Assembly (NCBI RefSeq): GCF_041380235.1
Contig: NZ_JBGIYY010000022.1
Location: forward strand, 1-64,000
Length of the DNA: 64,000 nucleotides
Source: Glaciecola sp041380235
Lineage (GTDB): Bacteria; Pseudomonadota; Gammaproteobacteria; Enterobacterales; Alteromonadaceae
Reading direction: 5' to 3'
Position 1 is the first letter of the stretch. Each line of letters starts with the position of its first letter. A program made the position numbers and the translations under genes. Shown here piece by piece: positions 53,161 through 60,625 of the stretch. Under the pieces are notes generated by a model that saw only the letters and a list, made by a program, of their open reading frames with translations, searched no databases and was not told the DNA's origin.

Positions 53161-53314
53161 TTATAGAACCTCATTCTGATCGCGATAAACGTCTACTTCA
53201 AACATTATAGCTTATCATTTGTTGTGTTTGTTACTTTTAGTCTCAAAATTAGTAATTGAGTGGAATGATTATTGCGTCTGTTCAGCTCAAACTACCGAGC
53301 AGAGGCAAACAAAT

Positions 53315-53938
53315 ATGTACGCATTAACTGTTGTTAAAAAGAAAGAACCTTGGAACAAAAATAAGTTAGTAGGCCAAAAGAGACCACTCACACTGCAGCA
53401 AATATGGGCGATCAGAATCAGACTTGAACTTGCCAACAATCCTCGCAATTTGGCCATGTTTAATTTGGGTATAGACAGCAAGTTACGTGGGTCTGATTTA
53501 CTTTCACTGAAAGTGCGAGATGTTGCTTATGGTAAGCCTGTTCAATCAAGGGCCATGGTTATTCAAAAGAAGACACAGCGCCCAGTGCAGTTTGAAATCA
53601 CCAAAAATACTAGGGAGTCACTTGAGAACCTTATCGCAGAGCACCAATTTAGTAGTGAAGATTTTCTTTTCAAATCCCGAGTATCAACAACTGACCACTT
53701 AACCACACGGCAATATAGCCGAATAGTGGATGAATGGATAACGTCAATTGGTTTAGATCCAACTCAATACGGCACTCATACAATTCGAAGAACCAAACCA
53801 TCGTTGATTTATAAAAAGACTAAAAACTTACGAGCCTGCCAGTTATTGCTAGGGCATTCAAAGATTGAGAGCACAGTAAGGTATCTTGGGGTTGAAGTGG
53901 ATGATGCGCTGGAATTGTCTGAAAATATTGATATCTAA
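53315..53938 (+). CDS. Small tyrosine recombinase/integrase
   Basis: A 207-residue catalytic-domain-type recombinase: Arg in IDSKLRGSD, Lys region MVIQKKTQRP, HTIRR (HxxR), LLGHSKIE (His) and Tyr in STVRYLGV, all present and ordered. It lacks the usual long N-terminal arm-binding domain; such short integrases are common near accessory genes in Gammaproteobacteria. ATG 53315 has GAGG upstream. A decayed copy lies at 48492, so the two bracket an about 5-kb region. A 41-bp palindrome follows 42 bases after its stop. Confidence 0.9.
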   Translation: MYALTVVKKKEPWNKNKLVGQKRPLTLQQIWAIRIRLELANNPRNLAMFNLGIDSKLRGSDLLSLKVRDVAYGKPVQSRAMVIQKKTQRPVQFEITKNTRESLENLIAEHQFSSEDFLFKSRVSTTDHLTTRQYSRIVDEWITSIGLDPTQYGTHTIRRTKPSLIYKKTKNLRACQLLLGHSKIESTVRYLGVEVDDALELSENIDI

Positions 53939-53980
53939 GTATGCTGAGGCTGAGCGTTCACCGTTATTTTAGTTCGTTAT

Positions 53981-54021
53981 ACAAAGTCGGCGTTATACAA
54001 CTTGTATAACGCCGACTTTGT
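53981..54021. repeat. 41-bp near-perfect palindrome after the recombinase gene
   Basis: Positions 53981-54000 are the exact reverse complement of 54002-54021 with one central base. There is no T-run on either side, so a standard terminator is unlikely. It could be a recombination site or cruciform linked to the recombinase at 53315. Confidence 0.8.
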
Positions 54022-54042
54022 TGACGCCTTGGCTACTGGTAA

Positions 54043-54064
54043 ACTTCCATTGCGGGCTGTCGAG
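54043..54064. repeat. Dispersed repeat, copy 2
   Basis: ACTTCCATTGCGGGCTGTCG, related to the copy at 52551 with three or four changes. Lies 22 bases after the palindrome. Confidence 0.4.
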
Positions 54065-54178
54065 AAAAGCACAATCTAGTCAATTAAACTTATATGAGAA
54101 GCCTTTTATTAACGTTTTAAAACCTCCCTCTGAACCCCAGTATGTTAAGTACTTGGTAAGTGGCCAGTCAAATCAAAG

Positions 54179-54460
54179 TTAACTTATCTTGTTTGAATCT
54201 TCTACTTTATATTTGATAGCTAAAGCAATAATACCTACCTGCAAAATTGAAGTGAAAAGTAACCCGACAATAGACTGTATCTCTGAATACTTTTCGGTGT
54301 AAATATATAGAGATATATTTCCTATGGCAAAAGCAGCCCATACATAGATTGAGACACCTTCGAATGTTTTAGTTTTAAAAAGGTGAACTAACTGAATAAT
54401 TGTTGCAGCCGGAAAAATAATAGCGGGAACATACCCGAAAAGCTCAATAAAACCCAGAAT
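54179..54460 (-). CDS. PQ-loop (SemiSWEET-like) small membrane protein with a non-standard start
   Basis: A 93-codon frame on the minus strand, too short for the usual scan and lacking ATG/GTG/TTG. It reads GFIELFGYVPAIIFPAATII and QLVHLFKTKTFEGVSIYVW, a PQ-loop-type triple-helix unit with three hydrophobic segments, and ends KVEDSNKIS. An in-frame TAG lies at 54467-54469. AGGA is followed by AAAT, then ATT (54458-54460) and CTG, so translation would need AUU or CUG. It is either a true non-AUG gene or one that lost its start. SemiSWEETs move sugars; role here unknown. Confidence 0.5.
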   Translation of the reverse strand: MLGFIELFGYVPAIIFPAATIIQLVHLFKTKTFEGVSIYVWAAFAIGNISLYIYTEKYSEIQSIVGLLFTSILQVGIIALAIKYKVEDSNKIS

Positions 54461-54563
54461 ATTTTCCTATTTATGTTTCGTTCTCGTTCTAGGCGGATGA
54501 CATTTAAAAAAGACTTCAAGCTTATTGCATTTGCCATGCCAAAACGGGCTTAGAGTGCAGCCA

Positions 54564-55121
54564 CTAAGTCTTATTAACGTTAGCTTCTAGCCAACTCGCT
54601 ATTTGATATGCTACTTCATTTATTGAGGCAACATCATGAATTATAAAATCTGCGTTATTCTTAACTTGCTTCACAGTAGCTATATAGATTTGTCTCATAT
54701 GGTCTTCGTATTTACCCAAATAATTTTTTATAGTGAGCACTACATCGTCCGACGCACAGGTCAGATGTCGTTTTATTATCCTTGCAAGGCATATGTCTAA
54801 GGGAGTATCTAAAACAACGACGCAGTCAATCAATGGGCTAATAGAATTGCGCTCTCTGCCAAACGGTTCTTCAACAAAGATGTAAGGTACATCGCTATTT
54901 GAGATTAGTTTCACTAATTGACTAACGAATTTTGGTGTTTGAATCTTTGAGACATCGCATCCGCGGTCAAACCATGATTTCATATCTCTAGGATATGAAT
55001 TTTTATCAATGTAATCATCAAAAATCAAATATGGGCAATTAAAATTACTAGCGAGTTTTTCAGTAATTGCTGTTTTACCTGCTCCCGATGCACCGCTAAT
55101 CGCTACGACTGTTGTTTTAAT
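54564..55121 (-). CDS. P-loop kinase-like protein, start codon missing or AUU
   Basis: A 185-codon frame that reads IKTTVVAISGASGAGKTAIT at the N-terminus: a Walker A GASGAGKT placed where uridine-kinase/adenylate-kinase-like NTPases have it, after a first strand that normally begins with Met. The remainder has FDDYI, VEEPFGRER and LDTPLDICLARIIKR, a pattern of small-molecule kinases of the P-loop family. The in-frame codon before is a stop (55128-55130) two codons upstream, and the first codon would be ATT at 55119-55121. Phosphorylated substrate unknown. It follows the accessory region. Confidence 0.65.
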   Translation of the reverse strand: MKTTVVAISGASGAGKTAITEKLASNFNCPYLIFDDYIDKNSYPRDMKSWFDRGCDVSKIQTPKFVSQLVKLISNSDVPYIFVEEPFGRERNSISPLIDCVVVLDTPLDICLARIIKRHLTCASDDVVLTIKNYLGKYEDHMRQIYIATVKQVKNNADFIIHDVASINEVAYQIASWLEANVNKT

Positions 55122-55171
55122 AACTTTTCACTCTTCAGTAATGATAACTTTCCGAAACCCTTCATTATCAT

Positions 55172-55318
55172 ATGGGTTATCAGTTTTTTGAAAACATCAA
55201 AAACATCGAATCTAATAATTTCAAAATATATAAAAAATACTTTGATGATGAATCTCACGGAACAGTAGCACTTCAAAGTTGGTATTATGGTTTTAAAGCA
55301 TTGCTGCAAAATGAGTGA
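55172..55318 (+). CDS. Doubtful 48-residue ORF
   Basis: The frame MGYQFFENIKNIESNN continues through KIYKKYFDDES and LQSWYYGFKALLQNE with protein-like composition, but it has no ribosome site and may be the tail of a decayed gene. It is antisense to another open frame. The rest of 55319-55608 holds a repeat copy and the secDF terminator. Confidence 0.3.
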   Translation: MGYQFFENIKNIESNNFKIYKKYFDDESHGTVALQSWYYGFKALLQNE

Positions 55319-55432
55319 CACTATCGTAAGACATCGCCAAATAAAGAGCCTTTGACATTATCGCGATTCCCTAAATAAAGGGTTATTTAATTTCATTTTT
55401 TGCGCAATGACCCTTCAGGTTGCTGTCTCCTC

Positions 55433-55455
55433 GACTTCCATAACGGACGTTCAAC
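55433..55455. repeat. Dispersed repeat, copy 3
   Basis: GACTTCCATAACGGACGTTC, related to the copies at 52551, 54043, 59008 and 59840, with changes in the middle. Confidence 0.35.
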
Positions 55456-55549
55456 ATGAAATCTCAATCAAGTTAAACCCCATTTGAGATTGATGTAACT
55501 CGATTGTTTCATATTGAGTAATGGACGATTTTAAAGTACCAGCGGCGCA

Positions 55550-55589
55550 ATAAAACAGTATCCCAACCAATACTGCTAATTGGGATACT
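55550..55589 (-). terminator. Rho-independent terminator of the secDF operon
   Basis: On the minus strand AGTATCCCAA (55589-55580) pairs exactly with TTGGGATACT (55566-55557) across 13 bases, followed by GTTTTATT. It begins 20 bases after the secF stop. Confidence 0.75.
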
Positions 55590-55608
55590 TGTTAAGCCCA
55601 TGCCGACC

Positions 55609-56505
55609 CTACTGATGTTGCTCTAAAACCTCCTTTTGGCGCTGATAATAGTAAGCATCTAAGCCGAAAATAGTTGGCAACGTAGCGCTTAGGGTAATAG
55701 ACGATAATGACCCCACCACCACGCCAATAAATAGCGCAATAGAAAAGCCAGCCAAAGGTTTACCCGCCAATATCCAAATGGCACTTATTGTCACCAGCGT
55801 AGTGCCTGAGGTAATAAGTGTGCGCGTAAATGTCGATTTTACCGCTAGGTTTATGGTGTCGTTTAAGGACGTATGTTGTCGCATATTAAGCAGTTCGCGG
55901 ATACGATCGCCAATAACAATGGAGTCGTTTAAGGAATACCCTATAATGGCTAAAATAGCCGCCATTACCGCTAAGTCAAAAGACAAACCTAGCCAAGCAA
56001 AGATCCCAAGCACAATTAACACGTCGTGCACCAAAGCGCACAGTGCCCCTAAGGCAAGACGCCACTCAAAACGCATAGACACATATAGTAAAATCGCAAT
56101 TGCCGCCACCAACAAGGCTAAACCGCCTTGCTCTAGCAAGTTCGTACCTACCTGGCTGCCTATATATACCGAGTCGAGTAAATCAACATCTGTTTGTAGT
56201 CCGTGTGCCAATGTATTTAGCTGCTCTGCCCCCATTGCTTGGTCGGGTTTGTCTTGTAAACGCAAGGTCCAGCGTTGCTGGTTGTCGGCACTGTTAATTT
56301 TAGCATCTACAAATCCCATTGCCACTAAGTTTTGCTGCATGCTTTGCTGCGATATGGGCGCAGATGTTGTAAATTCAGTTAGGTAGCCACCAGTGAAATC
56401 GAGCCCTAAATTTAGCCCTTTTGCGAACAAACCAATAATTGCAAAACACACCACCAACGCGGCAAAATAACAGCCTTTGATTCTAAGTGAAGTAAGTGTA
56501 CTCAT
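55609..56505 (-). CDS. secF: SecF, Sec translocon accessory subunit (extra copy)
   Basis: A 298-residue RND-type membrane protein with the signature LGLDFTGGYLTEF in the first periplasmic part, six membrane helices and the SLNDSIVIGDRIRE motif in helix 4-5. With SecD it uses the proton motive force to assist protein export. It overlaps secD by four bases and ends at a terminator. No yajC, queA or tgt gene accompanies it, as in the housekeeping copy, so it may be a second, accessory secDF. Confidence 0.93.
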   Translation of the reverse strand: MSTLTSLRIKGCYFAALVVCFAIIGLFAKGLNLGLDFTGGYLTEFTTSAPISQQSMQQNLVAMGFVDAKINSADNQQRWTLRLQDKPDQAMGAEQLNTLAHGLQTDVDLLDSVYIGSQVGTNLLEQGGLALLVAAIAILLYVSMRFEWRLALGALCALVHDVLIVLGIFAWLGLSFDLAVMAAILAIIGYSLNDSIVIGDRIRELLNMRQHTSLNDTINLAVKSTFTRTLITSGTTLVTISAIWILAGKPLAGFSIALFIGVVVGSLSSITLSATLPTIFGLDAYYYQRQKEVLEQHQ

Positions 56506-58316
56506 TGTGCTATCTCCTTATGTTTAACAAGAACGCGAGCTGGCAATAATTGGGTGAGTAAGCGCGCCACAAATACCCCTGAAAATAAACTAGTAATAAG
56601 CCCTAAACATAGGGTCATGGCAAAACCGCGCACAGGTCCGTTGCCCATGCTCATTAATATTACGGCGCAAATCATGGTGGTTAGGTTAGCGTCTAAAATG
56701 GTGGTAAACGCGCGTTTATAGCCGGCTTCAATAGCGTGTAGGGCTTGCCTATTTTTATTCACCTCCTCTTTTATACGTTCAAATATCAGCACGTTAGTGT
56801 CTACTGCCATGCCTACGGTAAGCACTAAACCGGCTATACCGGGTAGGGTTAATACTATGCCCGGCAACCATGCCATTAAGCCCAGTAAACACACCAAATT
56901 AATCAGCAAAGACACATTCGCCAGCATGCCTAATGTGCGATACCACATTGCCATAAATAGCATGGTAAGGCTTACGCCAAGGGCTAAAGCGGCAAAACCG
57001 TTGGCAACGTTTTCTTCGCCTAAGGTAGGGTTAATAGTGCGCTGCTGAACAATGCTTAAAGGTGCATTAAGTGAACCGGCTCTAATCAGCGTGGCTAATT
57101 GCTGCGCGGCTTGTGGGCTGCTCATATTTGTAATGCTAAACCTATTACCTAACTGTGATAAAACGGTGGCCACGTTAATCACTTCACTTTGCTTATTTAG
57201 CTGTCCGGTTTTGTCTTTGCTGTACTGCGAAAACACCGTGACCATGGCATGCCCAATATTCGCTTTAGAAAAACGAGACATTTTGTCGCCGCCTTGCTGA
57301 TCTAATATAAGGTTGACCAATGGCATCCCCATTTCGTCGGTACCCGCAGACGCACTTTTAATGTTGTTACCGCCAAACACACTAGGGGCTTGTACCGAAA
57401 TAGCATTACCTTGTTGGTCGGTAAATACCTTTTGGGGTACCCCAGGGCTAGCCTTTGCGTAAATATCCAAAGTAGCCGTTGTGCCTATTATTTCTTTGGC
57501 TTGCTCGGGGTCTTTAATGCCAGGAAGCTCTATGCGAATATGATCTTTGCCCTGCCGCTGTATAGCCGCTTCAGTAATACCTAAAGACTCAATTCGCTTG
57601 CGCATAATTGACACCGACTGCTGCATTAAGGCTTGTCGGTAGGCGTCAATCTCAAGCTGCTGCCATTGCAGGGTATATATATTATTAGCGCTTTTGTCCA
57701 CATTGAACTGTGTAAACTGCTTGCCTATAAAACTATTAAGCGCTGTCCAACTGCCTTGTGCACTTGCCCGCGGGCTAAGCTTTATTTTAATATCTTGATT
57801 GGTGTTGGTGGTAACCGAAATACCGCGTAAACGACTGTCTCGAATAAACTGGCTTATTTCATCGGCAGCACTTTGCGTGTGTTCAGCGCGTGCCACCTCG
57901 GTGTCTACATGCAAAACAAATAACACGCCGCCATACAAATCTAAGCCTAGTTTAATCGGGCTAAACCCCATGGCTTGCAGCCAATTAGGGCTGGCACTTA
58001 CTTCGTCTATGCGAACGTTATAATTGCTGCCTAAGGTAGTAGCAAGCAGGCTTTTAACTTCGTTGGCTTTGGCCAGTTTATCCACTAACAATAGCTGCGA
58101 GCCTTGTGCATTGCTGCTAATAAGGCTGACTTCAAGTCCATGCTTAACTAGCAAGTTATTGAGGTCGGTGGCGCTAGGCACGATATGCTCTTTACTACGG
58201 CCTTGAATGTTTACAATATCTTGCTTGCCAAACAATGTGGGCAGTGCGCTAAGCGCAAGCATACACACCGTGAATAGCACAATAGTTAGCTGCCATATAC
58301 TTATCTTCTTTTTCAT
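56502..58316 (-). CDS. secD: SecD, Sec translocon accessory subunit (divergent copy)
   Basis: A 604-residue RND-type subunit (E. coli 615): N-terminal helix, large periplasmic P1 region and C-terminal six-helix block with TVGMAVDTNVLIFERIKEE. The normally invariant LGLDLRGG motif reads LGLDLYGG here (Arg to Tyr), which sets this copy apart. SecDF completes late export steps. It is separate from the usual yajC-secD-secF locus, which suggests a paralogue for special conditions or substrates. It starts at ATG 58316. Confidence 0.92.
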   Translation of the reverse strand: MKKKISIWQLTIVLFTVCMLALSALPTLFGKQDIVNIQGRSKEHIVPSATDLNNLLVKHGLEVSLISSNAQGSQLLLVDKLAKANEVKSLLATTLGSNYNVRIDEVSASPNWLQAMGFSPIKLGLDLYGGVLFVLHVDTEVARAEHTQSAADEISQFIRDSRLRGISVTTNTNQDIKIKLSPRASAQGSWTALNSFIGKQFTQFNVDKSANNIYTLQWQQLEIDAYRQALMQQSVSIMRKRIESLGITEAAIQRQGKDHIRIELPGIKDPEQAKEIIGTTATLDIYAKASPGVPQKVFTDQQGNAISVQAPSVFGGNNIKSASAGTDEMGMPLVNLILDQQGGDKMSRFSKANIGHAMVTVFSQYSKDKTGQLNKQSEVINVATVLSQLGNRFSITNMSSPQAAQQLATLIRAGSLNAPLSIVQQRTINPTLGEENVANGFAALALGVSLTMLFMAMWYRTLGMLANVSLLINLVCLLGLMAWLPGIVLTLPGIAGLVLTVGMAVDTNVLIFERIKEEVNKNRQALHAIEAGYKRAFTTILDANLTTMICAVILMSMGNGPVRGFAMTLCLGLITSLFSGVFVARLLTQLLPARVLVKHKEIAQ

Positions 58317-58439
58317 TTTAAATCTCTTTTACATCGTTTATAGGCACAGCTAACAATGCGCTTGAAGCACGCAACAGCCAGCCCACAATACGGTTAACTA
58401 GGGGGTTAATTGGGTAAATACAGGTGATCTAAAAAGAGA

Positions 58440-58841
58440 TTAAGCCGGTTGAATAAGCCCGGTATTGTATAAGAGGTTACTGTCGTGCCACCCGCAAACG
58501 CGATGTTTGCTAGGCGAGAAACTTGTTTTTGCGTACCAATCTTCCGTTGAGCCTGAATCTACCAGCTTTTTATAGAGCTTGGCTGACCAGTCTTCAGCAA
58601 GAAACTCGAACAACAAGGCATAGTCAGGATGCAATTGCTTAACATGCAAGAATGCATTCGCTGTGCTGCGAGGGGTTGATGGGAGTATTTCGCCGGTGTC
58701 GTCGTTACTGCTGGTATCTGCGCTCAGCACGTAATCAATTGAGTATTGTGGTGCTGACGATATTGGCTCATGGCTAAACTCTCCCATAAGAGAGACAATT
58801 ATCACCAAGTACAAAAAGACAAAACGCACAGCATTACTCAC
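58440..58841 (-). CDS. Small secreted or membrane-anchored protein, unknown
   Basis: A 133-residue protein with an N-terminal hydrophobic signal (VRFVFLYLVIIVSLMGEF). The mature part has an acidic linker (SADTSSNDDTGEILPS) and a helical C-terminal half (YALLFEFLAEDWSAKLYKKLV), with a single Cys near the end. Family not recognised. It lies 123 bases upstream of secD on the same strand and may share its transcript, making it a possible client or modulator of this SecDF, although nothing proves it. Confidence 0.6.
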   Translation of the reverse strand: MSNAVRFVFLYLVIIVSLMGEFSHEPISSAPQYSIDYVLSADTSSNDDTGEILPSTPRSTANAFLHVKQLHPDYALLFEFLAEDWSAKLYKKLVDSGSTEDWYAKTSFSPSKHRVCGWHDSNLLYNTGLIQPA

Positions 58842-58952
58842 AAGCTAAAACACAGGTATTAGTATGAGGCTTTGTGCGCAGTATTCAAGTGTTTTTAGGA
58901 TTGTTGCGGTAATGGTTTGAACTCATACCGTAAAATGGTCGCTCACAATTTT

Positions 58953-58973
58953 GAACGCCCCCTTTCGCTCTCA
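58953..58973. repeat. Dispersed repeat, second family
   Basis: GAACGCCCCCTTTCGCTCTC resembles GAACGACCGCTTTCGCCCTC at 61935-61955, with three changes. Both copies are in intergenic DNA. The rest of 58842-59196 contains only this and the direct repeat at 58994. Confidence 0.4.
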
Positions 58974-58993
58974 ACCCAGAGGAAAAGCAAAAG

Positions 58994-59030
58994 TTGACTT
59001 GCAGGTTCACTTCCTTTCCGGACAGTCAAG
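58994..59030. repeat. Left direct repeat flanking vapBC
   Basis: A 37-base sequence beginning TTGACTTGCAGGTTCACTTCC is repeated with about seven changes at 59828-59864 beyond the vapBC pair. It also contains the ACTTCC-type core seen at 52551, 54043 and 55433. Confidence 0.7.
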
Positions 59031-59196
59031 CAACGCTATTAAGGCTCCTCCCCTTCTGCGTTTGAGAAACTAGGCCGTCGATCTTAAGGCTGACTTAAAT
59101 GATGGTAATACTTATGAACGCTCTTAATATGCTTGCGATGTTTTAACAATCTCATTAATATGTGTACGTATTAAATATTTATACACAAGGTGATGT

Positions 59197-59391
59197 ATGC
59201 GCACTAATATTGTGATCGACGATGAGCTAATGTCTCAAGCGATAAAAGCAACTGGATTGGGAACTAAAAAAGATGTAGTTGAACAAGGCCTTAAACTTTT
59301 GGTTCAAAGGAAAAAACAACAATCAATCAGAGAATTAAGGGGTCAAATTACTTGGGAAGGCGACCTAGATGAAATGAGGAATAATGAGTGA
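59197..59391 (+). CDS. vapB: VapB-type antitoxin
   Basis: A 64-residue ribbon-helix-helix protein (MRTNIVIDDELMSQAIKATGLGTKKDVVEQGLKLL) with an acidic, toxin-binding C-terminus (WEGDLDEMRNNE). AAGGTGAT precedes the ATG. It overlaps vapC by four bases (the GTG of vapC lies inside its end). Together they form a type II module that represses its own promoter. Confidence 0.92.
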   Translation: MRTNIVIDDELMSQAIKATGLGTKKDVVEQGLKLLVQRKKQQSIRELRGQITWEGDLDEMRNNE

Positions 59392-59789
59392 TTCTCGCTG
59401 ACACGAGCGTTTGGATTGACTATCTAAACGGTCGAGTTACTCCGAAAACTGATTTTCTTGATGAATGTCTGAACGATGGAGTCCTTGCTATGGGAGACCT
59501 GATTTTTCTTGAAATACTTCAGGGGATCGTAAATGACAAGCAGTTTCAGGAAGTACATACTAGATTATCTTTGTTAGACCAATATTCGATGCTCAATACT
59601 GATTCGGTCGTGCGATACGCAAAAAATTATAGAAAATTGCGCAAAAAAGGAATTACGATTAGAAAGACAAACGACGTCATTATTGCTTCTTTCTGCATTC
59701 AAGCAAACATACCATTACTGTTCTCTGATAGAGACTTCAAACCATTTATAGAACATTTGGGCCTTATGCCAGCTTACCTAGACACATGA
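59388..59789 (+). CDS. vapC: VapC PIN-domain ribonuclease toxin
   Basis: A 133-residue PIN-domain toxin: first acidic residue in LADTSVWIDYL, Glu in FLEILQG, Asp in KTNDVIIASFC and Asp in LLFSDRDF, the four acids that hold Mg2+ or Mn2+. It starts at GTG 59388 within the ATGAGTGA overlap. VapC toxins usually cleave initiator tRNA or rRNA. The pair is flanked by direct repeats. Confidence 0.93.
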   Translation: MILADTSVWIDYLNGRVTPKTDFLDECLNDGVLAMGDLIFLEILQGIVNDKQFQEVHTRLSLLDQYSMLNTDSVVRYAKNYRKLRKKGITIRKTNDVIIASFCIQANIPLLFSDRDFKPFIEHLGLMPAYLDT

Positions 59790-59827
59790 GCACTAAAACT
59801 GCTGCGAGGACTTAGGCAAGACATTCT

Positions 59828-59864
59828 TTGATTTACAGGTTCACTTCCATTGCAGACATTCAAG
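59828..59864. repeat. Right direct repeat flanking vapBC
   Basis: TTGATTTACAGGTTCACTTCC, followed by ATTGCAGACATTCAAGC; matches the copy at 58994-59030 with about seven substitutions and no gaps. The vapBC genes lie between the two copies. Confidence 0.7.
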
Positions 59865-59977
59865 CCTGAGAAGAAAAAAATAGAGTATTTTATTGTTGAT
59901 TTTGATCTAAATTGGGTGGAACGGACAGTTAGCTGCTGTTGCGGTTTCCGCTCATTTAGTCACGTCTGAACGCACAA

Positions 59978-60535
59978 TTAAAATATACTAACCCCATTTT
60001 TAAATGAACCAAAAGCCAGCTCAGCGGCTTGCTTTGAGGTATATTCACCTGATTGTATAGCTTTATAGCCGGCCCATATCAAACCCTCAAAGTAACAAAA
60101 TATCCATTCTACAGAATATGAGTTATTGAGCCGTCCTTGATCTAATGCAAGACTTATAAGCGACCGTAATTCATCATCTTGTTTCTTCATTCGGAACTGA
60201 AACTTCTTGCTATGCACCAACACGCTTTCAAATTTATTCAAAAACGTAAATTCCAAATAAAGAGGTAAAGTGTTTTGTAAAATGAGCCTAATTGCATCTA
60301 AAGAGTCTTGAGCTTGTTTTTCTAAGTGCTTGTTAACGTCATCAAAGCGGTCAAGGCAATATAATCCTATGGCCTCTTGCAAGGATTCCTTGTCATCAAA
60401 CTGCCGATACACTGTTGCTCTGCCTACTTGAGCATCCTTGGCAATATCAACTAATGTTGATTCCTTATTTTGGATGAATAACTTCAATCCAGCTTGCATA
60501 ATAGCTCGTCTTGAGCGAATTGCTCTAATATCCAC
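59978..60535 (-). CDS. TetR-family repressor
   Basis: A 185-residue regulator with an N-terminal TetR helix-turn-helix (SRRAIMQAGLKLFIQNKESTLVDIAKDAQVGRATVYRQFDDKESL) and a helical ligand-binding domain (about 60-185). It is divergent from the DUF418 gene, with a 16-bp palindrome (60576-60591) in the 90-base gap. It probably represses that gene and itself; the inducer is unknown. Confidence 0.88.
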   Translation of the reverse strand: MDIRAIRSRRAIMQAGLKLFIQNKESTLVDIAKDAQVGRATVYRQFDDKESLQEAIGLYCLDRFDDVNKHLEKQAQDSLDAIRLILQNTLPLYLEFTFLNKFESVLVHSKKFQFRMKKQDDELRSLISLALDQGRLNNSYSVEWIFCYFEGLIWAGYKAIQSGEYTSKQAAELAFGSFKNGVSIF

Positions 60536-60575
60536 TTGTGATACACCCTTGCATCATAACTGCATCTTATCATAT

Positions 60576-60591
60576 GATACACCAATGTATC
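60576..60591. promoter_or_regulatory. Operator-like palindrome between tetR and DUF418 genes
   Basis: GATACACCAATGTATC: GATACA and TGTATC form a 6-bp inverted repeat with four bases between. A related half-site TGTGATACACC lies at 60537-60547, next to the tetR start. It is placed between the divergent starts, as expected for the TetR-family operator. Confidence 0.6.
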
Positions 60592-60625
60592 TTAAAATTG
60601 TATTACATTGTCTAAGGACCTCAAC

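Noticed and set aside
55103..55321. 72-codon minus-strand ORF upstream of the P-loop gene
   Set aside because: GTG start without ribosome site, low-complexity sequence, no domain. It could only matter if it coupled to the AUU start downstream.
53940..59870. Chromosomal integron with attC sites
   Set aside because: Small cassettes, toxin-antitoxin pairs and repeats suggested it, but I found no convincing paired RYYYAAC/GTTRRRY cores with an attC fold, and the recombinase lacks the integron-specific insert.
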